Shown here: positions 53,214 through 61,902 of the stretch, piece after piece
Layout of the letters: the number at the start of each line of letters is the position of its first letter
Numbering within the stretch: position 1 is the first letter of the stretch
Assembly: GCA_964394145.1 (NCBI GenBank)
Contig: CAYMVL010000034.1
Coordinates: forward strand, 62,001 to 126,000
DNA length: 64,000 bases
Origin: JAFGBN01 sp964394145
Lineage (GTDB): Bacteria; Chloroflexota; Dehalococcoidia; GIF9; AB-539-J10
Direction: 5' to 3'
The notes under the pieces: model-generated
Seen by the model: only the letters and a program-made list of their open reading frames with translations
Told to the model about the DNA's origin: nothing
Databases searched by the model: none
Program-made: the position numbers and the translations under genes

Positions 53214-54243
53214 CAGATTAGCTGGATCAAATTATGATGGAACTTATGCTGCCGCCGGCATCGATCTCAATACAGGTGATAGTATAAAAAAATCCATCGC
53301 CGCTCAAGTAAAGTCTACGTTCAGCTCCAGAGTTCTAAATTTTGGCTCCTTCGGCAGCATGTTCCGGCTTGAAGGATATAGTGAGCCAGTCTTAGTCTCG
53401 AGCGTTGATGGAGTAGGTACCAAGCTAAAAATCGCTTCTTTATTGGAGAAGAATAACACTGTGGGCAAGGATATCGTTAACCACTGTGTTAACGATATCC
53501 TTTGCTGTGGAGCCGAGCCACTTTTCTTCCTGGACTATATTGCCATGGACAAACTTGCGCCCCAGCAAGTGAAGTCTGTTATCACCGGGATGGCGCAAGC
53601 TTGCAGGGAAGTTGGTTGCTCGCTAGTTGGTGGTGAGACTGCCGAAATGCCGGGCATCTATGCCCAAGGGACTTATGACTTGGTCGGTTTTGTTGTTGGA
53701 GTGGTAGAAAAGAAAAATATCATTGATGGTGCCTCTGTAAGTCGGGGCGATATAATTCTTGGCTTACCTTCATCTGGCCTGCATACGAACGGGTATTCCT
53801 TGGTACGAATGGTTTTTGGCATAGATGATAGTACCTCGAGCTTGAATAGGTTTTATCCTGAGCTAGGGGAGAGCCTGGGTGAAGAACTGCTCAAAATCCA
53901 TCACTGCTACTATCACGAACTCAAGCCAGTCCTAACGCAAATTAAAGGTTTAGCACATGTCACTGGCGGGGGCTTCATAGGGAACATACCCCGCATCTTA
54001 CCTCCGGGCCTTGCTGCACATGTTCGCAAGGGTTCATGGAATGTACTACCTATCTTCAAGCTAATACAAGAGACTGGCAAAGTAGAAGAAGCAGAAATGT
54101 ATCGGGTATTCAATATGGGAATAGGCATGGTTATTATTTGTTCACCTCAGCAGTTGACCGGACTTGCTACTGCCTTGCGTGGAGTTAAGGTTATTGGTGA
54201 AATTATCGAGGCAAAAGGTGATACGAAGGTGATAATTGAGTGA
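53200..54243 (+). CDS. purM: Phosphoribosylformylglycinamidine cyclo-ligase
   Basis: 347 residues. It makes AIR, the branch point to purines and to ThiC's pyrimidine product, so it also feeds thiamine synthesis. Motifs are YAAAGIDLNTGD, SSVDGVGTKLKIA, NDILCCGAEPLFFLDY, LVGGETAEMPGIY and GLAHVTGGGFIGNIPRI. The GTG start at 53200 overlaps purF by 14 bases. Inside the gene, 53467-53502 is a 15-base-arm perfect inverted repeat (see findings). Confidence 0.97.
   Translation: MKSSSRLAGSNYDGTYAAAGIDLNTGDSIKKSIAAQVKSTFSSRVLNFGSFGSMFRLEGYSEPVLVSSVDGVGTKLKIASLLEKNNTVGKDIVNHCVNDILCCGAEPLFFLDYIAMDKLAPQQVKSVITGMAQACREVGCSLVGGETAEMPGIYAQGTYDLVGFVVGVVEKKNIIDGASVSRGDIILGLPSSGLHTNGYSLVRMVFGIDDSTSSLNRFYPELGESLGEELLKIHHCYYHELKPVLTQIKGLAHVTGGGFIGNIPRILPPGLAAHVRKGSWNVLPIFKLIQETGKVEEAEMYRVFNMGIGMVIICSPQQLTGLATALRGVKVIGEIIEAKGDTKVIIE
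53467..53502. repeat. Perfect inverted repeat, 15-base arms, inside purM
   Basis: AAGGATATCGTTAAC at 53467-53481 and its exact reverse complement at 53488-53502 flank the 6-base loop CACTGT. The segment codes for KDIVNHCVNDIL in purM, so it must satisfy both constraints. In RNA it would form a very stable stem. Confidence 0.8.
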
Positions 54244-54253
54244 AGGAGGAATT

Positions 54254-55792
54254 ATGCGGGCTATTATAAGCGTTTCGAATAAGTCCGGCGTATCCGATTT
54301 TGCGAGGAGCTTGCAGGAGTTGGGCGTCGAAGTCTTTAGCACCGGGGGTACCAAGAAGTCCCTTGAAGGTTCTGGAATCAAGGTGCATAGCATCTCGGAG
54401 CTCACCGGTTTTCCAGAAATACTTGATGGCAGGGTGAAGACTTTGCATCCCGCAGTCCACGGTGGCATTCTGGCAAGGCGAGATTTACCTCAGCACTTAG
54501 AAGAGCTTAATAGGAGTCATATCGGGACTATTGATATCGTAGTGGTAAACCTCTATCCCTTTGTCGAGACGGTAAGCAGAGGGAATGTTTCTTTAGACGA
54601 GGCTTTGGAGAATATTGACATTGGCGGCCCAACTATGATTCGCTCAGCGGCCAAGAATTTCCCATCGGTCCTGGTGGTTGTGGATCCCGGGGATTATGGT
54701 GCGGTGCTGCAGAAGCTGCGCCAGGGCAGTGTAGATTCAGAATATAGAAAACGCTTAGCCCAGAAAGCTTTCCAGCATGTAGCTATTTACGACACTGCCA
54801 TTGCTCAATATCTCAGTGCAGAAACCTTTCCTGAGGAGATGACCATATCCTTGAGAAAGGCTTGCGACCTGCACTATGGCGAGAACCCGCACCAACGGGC
54901 TGCGTTCTATGAGACGCAAGATGTGAAACGGCGACAACATGGGCTGTCCTCCTTGATTCAACTGGGCGGCCCCGAGGTCTCCTTCAACAATCTACTCGAC
55001 TTTGATGCCGCGTTGAATGTGCTGAGCAGTTTCACTGCTCCTACTATTGCCATAATGAAACATACTAATCCCTGTGGACTGTCCAGTGATGAGAATCTGG
55101 CTAAAGCCTATCAAGAAGCCTTGTCAGGTGATCCGGTAGCTGCTTTTGGTGGTGTGGTAGGCAGCAATCAAATCATAGATTTGGCCACTGCCCGGGAAAT
55201 AGACAGGAGTCACTATGATGCTATCATTGCCCCCAGATATGAAAATGAGGCCCTGGAGCTGCTGGGGCGCAAGAAAAACTTGCGCTTGGTAGAAGTGCCT
55301 GCTGCCTACTCCAAGTCTGAAGGGGATAGAGAGCCAAGCCTCGAGTTTCGTTACATAGAGGGAGGTTTTCTGGCTCAAATAGCGGACTTTTTTAGCGAAT
55401 CAGAGTTCCGGCCTGGCGTAGTAACGCAACGGCAGCCTACAGAAATTGAGCTATCGGACTTGTTTTTTGCCTGGAAAGCAGTAAAGAGCATAAAATCTAA
55501 TGCGATAGTTATAGCCAAGGATAAGACGTTGTTAGGCATGGGAGCGGGCCAGCCTAGCCGTGTGGTAAGCGTGGAGCTGGCTTTGAAGAAGGCAGGCGAC
55601 CGGGTCAAGAACAGCGTTCTTGCTTCTGATGCTTTCTTCCCTTTTCCTGATGGTCCTGAGTTGGCGGCGAAGAGCGGAGTTGTGGCTATTATTCAACCGG
55701 GTGGTTCCGTAAAAGACAAAGAGGTGATTGAAATAGCGGATAAGTATAATCTGGCTATGGTGTTCACAGGTGCACGCCATTTCAGGCACTAA
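54254..55792 (+). CDS. purH: Bifunctional AICAR transformylase / IMP cyclohydrolase
   Basis: About 512 residues from the ATG at 54254 (MRAIISVSNKSGVSDFA), with GAAGGAGG eight bases upstream. It does the last two steps to IMP. The N-terminal cyclohydrolase has STGGTKK, DGRVKTLHPAVHGGILARR and NLYPF. The C-terminal transformylase has the KHTNPCG motif (IMKHTNPCGLS), AFGGVVGSN and AWKAVKSIKSNAIV. It is the third gene of the pur operon, 10 bases after purM. Confidence 0.97.
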   Translation: MRAIISVSNKSGVSDFARSLQELGVEVFSTGGTKKSLEGSGIKVHSISELTGFPEILDGRVKTLHPAVHGGILARRDLPQHLEELNRSHIGTIDIVVVNLYPFVETVSRGNVSLDEALENIDIGGPTMIRSAAKNFPSVLVVVDPGDYGAVLQKLRQGSVDSEYRKRLAQKAFQHVAIYDTAIAQYLSAETFPEEMTISLRKACDLHYGENPHQRAAFYETQDVKRRQHGLSSLIQLGGPEVSFNNLLDFDAALNVLSSFTAPTIAIMKHTNPCGLSSDENLAKAYQEALSGDPVAAFGGVVGSNQIIDLATAREIDRSHYDAIIAPRYENEALELLGRKKNLRLVEVPAAYSKSEGDREPSLEFRYIEGGFLAQIADFFSESEFRPGVVTQRQPTEIELSDLFFAWKAVKSIKSNAIVIAKDKTLLGMGAGQPSRVVSVELALKKAGDRVKNSVLASDAFFPFPDGPELAAKSGVVAIIQPGGSVKDKEVIEIADKYNLAMVFTGARHFRH

Positions 55793-55918
55793 GTTCACAT
55801 GGAGATTTGTAATCCCGGAAGATTCTGCTTGTAAGACTGATGGATAGGAGACCGAGGAGGCAACGTAGTTAGCTTTGTTGGTTGAGTCTTGATCGAATAG
55901 ATGTAGTGGGAGAAGGAA

Positions 55919-56323
55919 ATGGTAAAAATCAACGATGATATGAAGAGAGTGGTGGGAAATGCGGAAGTATTTGCTGTAGCCACTGCTACTCGAGATGGTG
56001 AACCAAATGTAGTTGTGGTGAGTTTTGGCAAATTGCTCTCTGACGATGAGTTTCTACTGGTTGACAACTTCATGAAGAAGACCATTGATAACATAAAGGC
56101 GAATCCCAGAGTGGCGATATCGGTATGGAAGAAAGGGGACTCAGAAGGATATCAATTCAAGGGTAATGCCAGAATTGAAACCTCTGGGAAAGTATTCAAT
56201 GAAGGGTTTAAGATGGTGAAGTCGGAATCACCGGAACTTAATCCCGTGGCTGCGGTTATTGTTAAGGTGGACTCTATCTACTTGATTACGCCAGGGCTCG
56301 ATGCCGGGAAACAGGTGGACTAG
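55919..56323 (+). CDS. Pyridoxamine 5'-phosphate oxidase-like flavin split-barrel protein
   Basis: 134 residues of the FMN-binding split barrel. The pattern VFAVATATRDGEPNVVVVSF, then DEFLLVDNFMKKTIDNIKAN and PRVAISVWK, then GYQFKGNARIETSGKVF is typical of the small PNPOx-like group. Members bind FMN or F420 and have diverse reductase roles. The true PdxH residues for pyridoxine phosphate are not evident. AGAAGGAA lies just before the ATG. It is a lone gene between purH and the NAD-salvage fusion. Confidence 0.88.
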   Translation: MVKINDDMKRVVGNAEVFAVATATRDGEPNVVVVSFGKLLSDDEFLLVDNFMKKTIDNIKANPRVAISVWKKGDSEGYQFKGNARIETSGKVFNEGFKMVKSESPELNPVAAVIVKVDSIYLITPGLDAGKQVD

Positions 56324-56370
56324 AGCGCGTAGGAATAAGAGCTGGCAATCAGTTGAGTTAGTACGAAGGT

Positions 56371-57897
56371 ATGGCTAGAGTTGTAATTGTATCGGATATG
56401 TTGCGCGGTTTTCTCGAGGAGGGTTACCCGCTTTACTGTGGCATTGGTGCCCGGAGTATCATACCCAATGTCGCGAAACTGCTGGAACGGGAGTTGAAAC
56501 AGGGCTCGAAAATCTTCTATCTATGCGATCGCCATGCACCCGATGACCCTGAATTCAAGATGTTTCCGCCGCATTGTCTTGAAGGCAGTATTGAGGCTGA
56601 GATCATACCTGAGCTTTCTCCTTATCCCGGTGAAGTAATACCCAAAAGGACTTATAGCAGTTTTTACAATACCTCGTTGGCGCAGAAACTGGAGGCGCTC
56701 AGTCCTGAAGCCATAGTGATCTGCGGCGTATGCACTGATATTTGTGTTCTGCAGGCAGCGATTGATGCCAGAAACAGAGGCTATGAAGTTGAAATCCCTG
56801 TAGATTGTGTTGCTTCCTTTAACACGAAAGCTCATTTCTTCGCCCTGGACTACATGGAGAAGGTGCTTGGCGCCAAGCTCATCACTCCAGGAGCTGAGAT
56901 AGCCAGGGCGCGCTTTGAAATTCCAGACTTGTGGTTAAGCGGGGACACCGCAGATGTCTATTTCCCCCGCACTGTAGAGATACTCAAGAAAGAAGGGATA
57001 AATCCAGTAGCTACTATGGAGGTTTTCTCGAGTAAGGATGGGCTTCTTTGCGGCATGGAGGAGGTAAAGGCCCTCTTAGCCAAGGTTCTTCCCGAAGTTA
57101 ATCGTGAAGTCTGGGCACTATCCGAAGGAGAGTCATTCCATAGAAAAGAGGTAGTCCTGCGCATAAAAGCTCCATATCAAAGCTATGGAAGTTATGAGAC
57201 TGTCTATCTGGGTATGCTTTCGCATTGTAGTGGATGGGCTACTGCTGCCCGCGCATGTGTTGATGCCGCCCAGGGGATTCCGGTCGTTAGTTTTGGGGCG
57301 CGCCATGTTCATCCATCTGTGGTTGCTATTATGGAGTACTGCGCGATGATCGGGGGCTGCAATGGCTGTGCCAGCACGGCCGGAGCAAAGCTTGCCGGCA
57401 TTCAGCCTACAGGGACTATACCCCATGCGCTCATCATCATTATGGACAGCACTGTTAAAGCGACGGTTTCCTTCGACAAGCACATGCCGACGGAGATACC
57501 GCGGATTGCACTGGTGGATACTTTTGAGGACGAGGTAAGGGAAAGTGTAAAGGTTGCTAAAGCAATGGGAGGGAGGCTGCACGGTGTGAGATTAGATACT
57601 CCCTCGGAAAGAGGCAGGGTCACCGCTGATCTGGTCAAAGAAGTGAGAGCGTGGCTCGATCTTGAGGGATTTAAAGAGGTGCAGATAGTTGTGAGCGGTG
57701 GACTTGACCCGGAGCGCATCAGGTATTTTATTGCTGAGGGGGCCCCGGTTGACATCTTTGCTGTGGGCAGTCACATCAGCGATGCTAAGCCCATTGACTT
57801 CACTGCCGACCTTCATGAGGTGGAAGGTAAGCCCATCGCTAAGAGGGGCAGAATGCCTGGCATTACACCCAATGCCAGGCTAAAGAGGGTGATGTGA
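56371..57897 (+). CDS. Fused nicotinamidase-like hydrolase and nicotinate phosphoribosyltransferase
   Basis: 508 residues in two enzymes. Residues 1-~185 are an isochorismatase/nicotinamidase domain with the catalytic triad D9 (VSDMLRGF), K92 (PKRTYSSF) and C125 (GVCTDICV) and metal ligands D53-R-H55. Residues ~190-508 are a nicotinate phosphoribosyltransferase of the archaeal type (CSGWATAARACVDAAQG, VSFGARHVHP, RLDTPSERG, VVSGGLDPERI, VGSHISDA). Together they would turn nicotinamide into nicotinate and then into nicotinate mononucleotide, the Preiss-Handler salvage, in one chain. No frameshift or start signal splits the two halves. The ATG at 56371 is closely preceded by GAAGG. Confidence 0.9.
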   Translation: MARVVIVSDMLRGFLEEGYPLYCGIGARSIIPNVAKLLERELKQGSKIFYLCDRHAPDDPEFKMFPPHCLEGSIEAEIIPELSPYPGEVIPKRTYSSFYNTSLAQKLEALSPEAIVICGVCTDICVLQAAIDARNRGYEVEIPVDCVASFNTKAHFFALDYMEKVLGAKLITPGAEIARARFEIPDLWLSGDTADVYFPRTVEILKKEGINPVATMEVFSSKDGLLCGMEEVKALLAKVLPEVNREVWALSEGESFHRKEVVLRIKAPYQSYGSYETVYLGMLSHCSGWATAARACVDAAQGIPVVSFGARHVHPSVVAIMEYCAMIGGCNGCASTAGAKLAGIQPTGTIPHALIIIMDSTVKATVSFDKHMPTEIPRIALVDTFEDEVRESVKVAKAMGGRLHGVRLDTPSERGRVTADLVKEVRAWLDLEGFKEVQIVVSGGLDPERIRYFIAEGAPVDIFAVGSHISDAKPIDFTADLHEVEGKPIAKRGRMPGITPNARLKRVM

Positions 57898-58048
57898 CAG
57901 GGCGCACCTACGAGTTATACGCGAGCTAAGGATGCTCGAGCAATCTCGATACACGTTATTTGTGCTGTTCAAGGCCATCGGCGTCTCCAGGCCAATGCTG
58001 AGTTCGGATGAAGACTATGCTTTGCATGACTTTGTCCGTTGCTAATGG

Positions 58049-59086
58049 CTACCGTGTGAAACCAATCCCCCGTATCTCTATGACGTTGCCCTGCACCTTC
58101 GTTTCAGCGCCAAGAAATTCCCGGATTAGCCATAGATTTGTCTCTACGTGTTCGGTGACAAATGGAATTGAATAGCGGCTGGTCCCTTTGGCCAAACCAG
58201 CATAAAGTATGAGTTGGTCTGCTGCATACCTATCCACCGCAGCGCCGTTCTTAATATCGTCGATTAAGTTTTGGGCTACGTACTTTCCTATTGATTCGGA
58301 GCCCCTGCCGCGTTTTCCGGCCCTGTCTGAGCCTATTCTGCTGCCCAGGCTTGTCTCGGCATATATCGCCAGTGCAGCGCCCTCTTGAAGCGAGCTCTCG
58401 TCACAAATCCGCTGGATTTGCGCTGTGTACCCGTGTGATAACAACAGCTTCTGACATGCCTCGGCCATCCGCTGGCTCACCCTCTTTTCGTCCAAATGTG
58501 AGGCAAGGGAGATTCCCTTAATGTCAAGCAGTTGACCTTGTTCCGTGAGGTTCAAGGGACTTAGGTTCTTCACCGGCTGGGCCTTAATCTCTATAATGCC
58601 GCCGCCCCGTGGCACATATCCCGGGCGGATTATGTCCAGCTCAGCGTGAGCACCCATCTGCTGCAGAAGAGACAGGAGAACAAATTTCATATGAAAGGCA
58701 GAAGGTGCGAAATCCTGAAATAACCCGCCTTCCAGCCGGAACTTTGACGGACTCTGAGCGAAGCAAGCTAGAGGCAGAAGGGCCTGGCCCATCATTGTGG
58801 TGGACCCTGCCGTTCCTATGTCCCAGGAGTATTCGCCCCCCTTAAACTTCTCCTTAGGCGTATAAACGATTTCCTGGGAGCCCACCTCAGCATTCTCCAC
58901 TACCCCCTGGCACATCTCCTGGCATGCCCGTATAGCCTTAAGGTGTTGTGCCCTCAGCCCTGGCTTATCCCTTCTCCCCCTGATGTTTTCTATCCTTATT
59001 TGCGTCCCCAGCAAGCTAGCCAGTGCAACAGAGTAGCGTACTATCGTTCCGCTTCCCGATTTTGCCCCACCATCTATGGTTATCAT
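58049..59086 (-). CDS. rtcA: RNA 3'-terminal phosphate cyclase
   Basis: 345 residues. RtcA converts an RNA 3'-phosphate to a 2',3'-cyclic phosphate using ATP through an adenylylated His. The family blocks GSGTIVRYSVALASLLG, RDKPGLRAQHLKAI, GRGSESIG-like KRGRGSESIGKYVAQ and the catalytic region FVTEHVETN are present, the latter holding the nucleophilic His. It is a single gene without rtcB or an RtcR regulator in view. Archaeal homologues are closest in general layout. It is convergent with the NAD-salvage gene. Confidence 0.95.
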   Translation of the reverse strand: MITIDGGAKSGSGTIVRYSVALASLLGTQIRIENIRGRRDKPGLRAQHLKAIRACQEMCQGVVENAEVGSQEIVYTPKEKFKGGEYSWDIGTAGSTTMMGQALLPLACFAQSPSKFRLEGGLFQDFAPSAFHMKFVLLSLLQQMGAHAELDIIRPGYVPRGGGIIEIKAQPVKNLSPLNLTEQGQLLDIKGISLASHLDEKRVSQRMAEACQKLLLSHGYTAQIQRICDESSLQEGAALAIYAETSLGSRIGSDRAGKRGRGSESIGKYVAQNLIDDIKNGAAVDRYAADQLILYAGLAKGTSRYSIPFVTEHVETNLWLIREFLGAETKVQGNVIEIRGIGFTR

Positions 59087-59346
59087 ATTCAGTTGTTTCT
59101 ATACCTTGGAAAGGCGTTGATATTTTATATCTTTACCCTTGGTATACTCCAGAATACAAGTTGCGGCTTTCAATAATCAGGCGGAGAGTCTATAGTATAT
59201 GCAGAAGATCCTCGCGTATTCTCGCTTCCTGAAAGGGAGCTGTTAGGTGAGAGTCGAGCTATCTGAGTTCTTGCTTCCAGCTCATGCCTGCCAGGGAGGA
59301 GAAGAGGGTGTGGGGTTCTGTGGCTGATTATCAGGGGAGGTAATTC

Positions 59347-60264
59347 ATGGGAGTGAAATTGTTCCGACAACCTGAGCTGGAAAGCCCGGAGCTGATTTGT
59401 GGTTGGCCGGGGATTGGAAATGTTGGGCTAGTTGCGGTTGATACCTTGAAAGGGATGCTGATGGCAGAGGAATTTGGAGAGATAGAGCCCTGGGAATTCT
59501 TCTATCCTAAGCACGTCACCATCAAGGACGGCTTGCTCCAGGGCCTGGAGTTCCCCGCCAACAAATTTTACTATCAGAGAGTGAAGAAGAGGGACCTGCT
59601 ATTTTTTATCGGGGAGAAACAGCCTGCTGCTGAAGGTGGACTGTATGCCAGTGGAGGGAAGGCTTGCGAGATAGCCAATCTGGTCCTGGATGTGGCGGAA
59701 AAGTTCGGCTGCGGGAGGGTCTATACTTCAGGTGCTTGCGTTTCGCCTACCCATCACGGTTTGAAACCGAGAGTTGTTTCTGTGGCAAGTTCTGCCCAGT
59801 TAACACAGGAAATAAGAAGGTATCAGAATACAATCTTGATGAGCGAACTGGAAGCTGGGGAAGGTGAGGGAGTCATTACCGGATTGAACGGACTTATGCT
59901 GGCGCTGGCTAAGAAGAGGGGATTAGAAAGCATTTGTCTTATGGGCGAGATACCGGATTGGCTTACAGGAGCCCCGTTTCCCTACCCGCAGGCTTCGAAG
60001 TCCGTGCTTGAAGTCTTTGCTGATATTTTGGGCGTTACAATTGAGTCCAGGGTCCTTGATAAGATGATTGCCCAACTAGAAGATGTTATTGAAAGACTCT
60101 ATGAAGGATTTCCCCCGGAAATGAAGGAGCGATACGACCAAAGGAAGTTTATTGCGCAGGCTAAGCCGGGAGGAATAACAGAAGAGGATGCCAGATGGAT
60201 CAAGGAGCATATCGAGGGACTATTTAAGAGAGGGGATGAGCGAGGTGGAGAAAAGTCTGTTTGA
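59347..60264 (+). CDS. PAC2-family protein, copy 1
   Basis: 305 residues. The PAC2 fold is recognised by LICGWPGIGNVGLVAVDTL at the N-terminus, followed by SGGKACEIANLVLDVAEKFG, the PTHHG block and GLNGLMLALAKKRGL. The C-terminal ~70 residues are helical with charged heptads. In eukaryotes and archaea, relatives assist proteasome assembly. Bacterial members have no firm role. A ribosome site GGGGAGG precedes the ATG at 59347. It overlaps copy 2 by 29 bases, so both are made together. Confidence 0.88.
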   Translation: MGVKLFRQPELESPELICGWPGIGNVGLVAVDTLKGMLMAEEFGEIEPWEFFYPKHVTIKDGLLQGLEFPANKFYYQRVKKRDLLFFIGEKQPAAEGGLYASGGKACEIANLVLDVAEKFGCGRVYTSGACVSPTHHGLKPRVVSVASSAQLTQEIRRYQNTILMSELEAGEGEGVITGLNGLMLALAKKRGLESICLMGEIPDWLTGAPFPYPQASKSVLEVFADILGVTIESRVLDKMIAQLEDVIERLYEGFPPEMKERYDQRKFIAQAKPGGITEEDARWIKEHIEGLFKRGDERGGEKSV

Positions 60265-61078
60265 AATCTATCGGGCTCCTCAGCTTGAAAATCCGTGTTT
60301 GATTATTGGCTGGCAGAACGATGACGTCGGCCGGTTGAGTTCCAGTGTTACCCATTTCCTGGCCGAGAAATTAGAGACCCAGCGGGTTGCCGAAATAAAG
60401 GCCACAGACTTTTTCCCACTTGGAGGAGCAACATTTAGAGACAACGTAGTCCAGGTTTTAGAGAGCAAGTTTTGGGCTTGCCAGGACCATAACCTCTTGG
60501 TTTTCAGCTCTGAAGAGCCCAGATACGAATGGTATAGGTTCTTGAACGCAATCCTGGATTTTGCTGAACAGCATTACCAGGTCAAAGAGTTATACACCAT
60601 TAGCGGAACTCTATCCCTTGCTGCACACACCGCACCCCGGAAAATGCTGGCAGTGTACAATGAGCCCGAATTTCAAAAAACGCTGCGGGGCTATGGGCTG
60701 GAGGATATGACCTGGGAGGGGCCGCCGGCTATAAGTAGTTACCTTCTATGGGTGGCCAAAAGGAGAGGCATTCCCGGGCTGAGCATTTGGCCAGAGATAC
60801 CGTTCTACTTAGCTGCCAGTGAGGACCTTTTAGCCATAAAGCTCACGCTTTCCTTTCTGGACAGCAGATTCAGCCTGGATCTGGATTTGGGGGAGTTGGA
60901 CGCGGGAATCAGTAATCAGAACGAGAAGATAGCCGGCCTGAGAAGGGAAAACGCTGAAATCAACGATTATATTAACCGGCTGGAAAGTAGCCTCAGCTTA
61001 GGCGAAGAAGAGCAGGTGAAACTGGCCAGGGACGTTTATGAGGTTCTGGGGAAAGGAGAGGAGTCCGGTTTGGCTTGA
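60236..61078 (+). CDS. PAC2-family protein, copy 2
   Basis: About 280 residues from the ATG at 60236 (MSEVEKSLFEIYRAPQLENP), with GAGAGGGG directly upstream. It is a diverged paralogue of copy 1: CLIIGWQNDDVGRLSSSVT replaces the glycine-rich loop (GWPGIGNVG becomes GWQNDDVGR), and the central LAAHTAPRK takes the place of PTHHG. The C-terminal ~65 residues form a predicted coiled coil (NQNEKIAGLRRENAEINDYI). The loss of the glycine motif and the operon arrangement suggest a heteromer with copy 1. Confidence 0.82.
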   Translation: MSEVEKSLFEIYRAPQLENPCLIIGWQNDDVGRLSSSVTHFLAEKLETQRVAEIKATDFFPLGGATFRDNVVQVLESKFWACQDHNLLVFSSEEPRYEWYRFLNAILDFAEQHYQVKELYTISGTLSLAAHTAPRKMLAVYNEPEFQKTLRGYGLEDMTWEGPPAISSYLLWVAKRRGIPGLSIWPEIPFYLAASEDLLAIKLTLSFLDSRFSLDLDLGELDAGISNQNEKIAGLRRENAEINDYINRLESSLSLGEEEQVKLARDVYEVLGKGEESGLA

Positions 61079-61296
61079 CCACGAGAGGGATTTCCCAGTC
61101 CCCTAAGTCACCCTGCCCTTTCTAGCTTTCTATTCTAGGCGCAGGACTCGCTAATAGCTAGCTGTTTAAATTTCGGGCACAAGCTCGTACTATCTACTCT
61201 TATTTCCAAAGGCTAGCGACCCTTCGAGCAACCTTTCGCGTCAAAAACGACGATGTCTTAGAGTAATGCTGTTGTATAATATCTTTGGAACAAGAT

Positions 61297-61731
61297 ATGC
61301 GTGGCCCGGGACAGAGGACGGGGATTGCCAATCTGCCTTTGTATTATGGCAAGGTGGCTCCATGGCTGTTCGGACGCATGAGCCAGCTCGCCGGTGAGGT
61401 TGTCATCGTCATGGTTGATGAGTTCGGTGTTGGGGAGGTACTGCGACGGCTTTCGGATCCTTTCTGGTTCCAGGCTTTTGGCTGTGTTCTGGGCTATGAC
61501 TGGCATTCCAGCGGAGTTACGACCACAGTCTGCGGTGCTTTGAAAGAGGGGATGAGAGGGCTGGGAAGGGAGCTTGGGCTGTTCATTGCTGGCGGGAAGG
61601 GCAGGAGTTTACGCAAAACGCCGATGGAGATAGAGAGCTTCGGGCATTTGCTCAAGGTAAATCCCTCGTTTTTAGTTTATGCCAGCCGTATGGCAGCCAA
61701 AGCAGGTGACTCAGCCCTTCAGGATGGCTAA
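61297..61731 (+). pseudogene. Truncated DUF763 gene
   Basis: From the ATG at 61297 the frame matches the N-terminal ~145 residues of DUF763: RTGIANLPLYYGKVAPWLF, RRLSDPFWFQAFGCVLGYDW, HSSGVTTTVCGALKEGMRG and IAGGKGRSLRKTPMEI. Full-length members have roughly 350-400 residues. Here it ends at ALQDG followed by a stop, exactly before the next conserved block, and no continuation was found in any frame downstream. It is therefore a 3'-deleted remnant, although the remaining frame is intact and could still be translated. The start could also be the TTG at 61285. Confidence 0.75.
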
Positions 61732-61902
61732 GATAGGAGACAGGGAGAAGCTTGAGGGCTTCAGGCGGCTTAAGGCTTAGGGTGATGTCATATTGCTTCG
61801 GCCCAATAAAGCGGGCCTCGCAATGCTGGGGGCGGAGCAGAGGGAATCTGTCCCGCAGTAAGATAATGAAGTTATTCTCGCGACAAGATACAATAATAAG
61901 AC

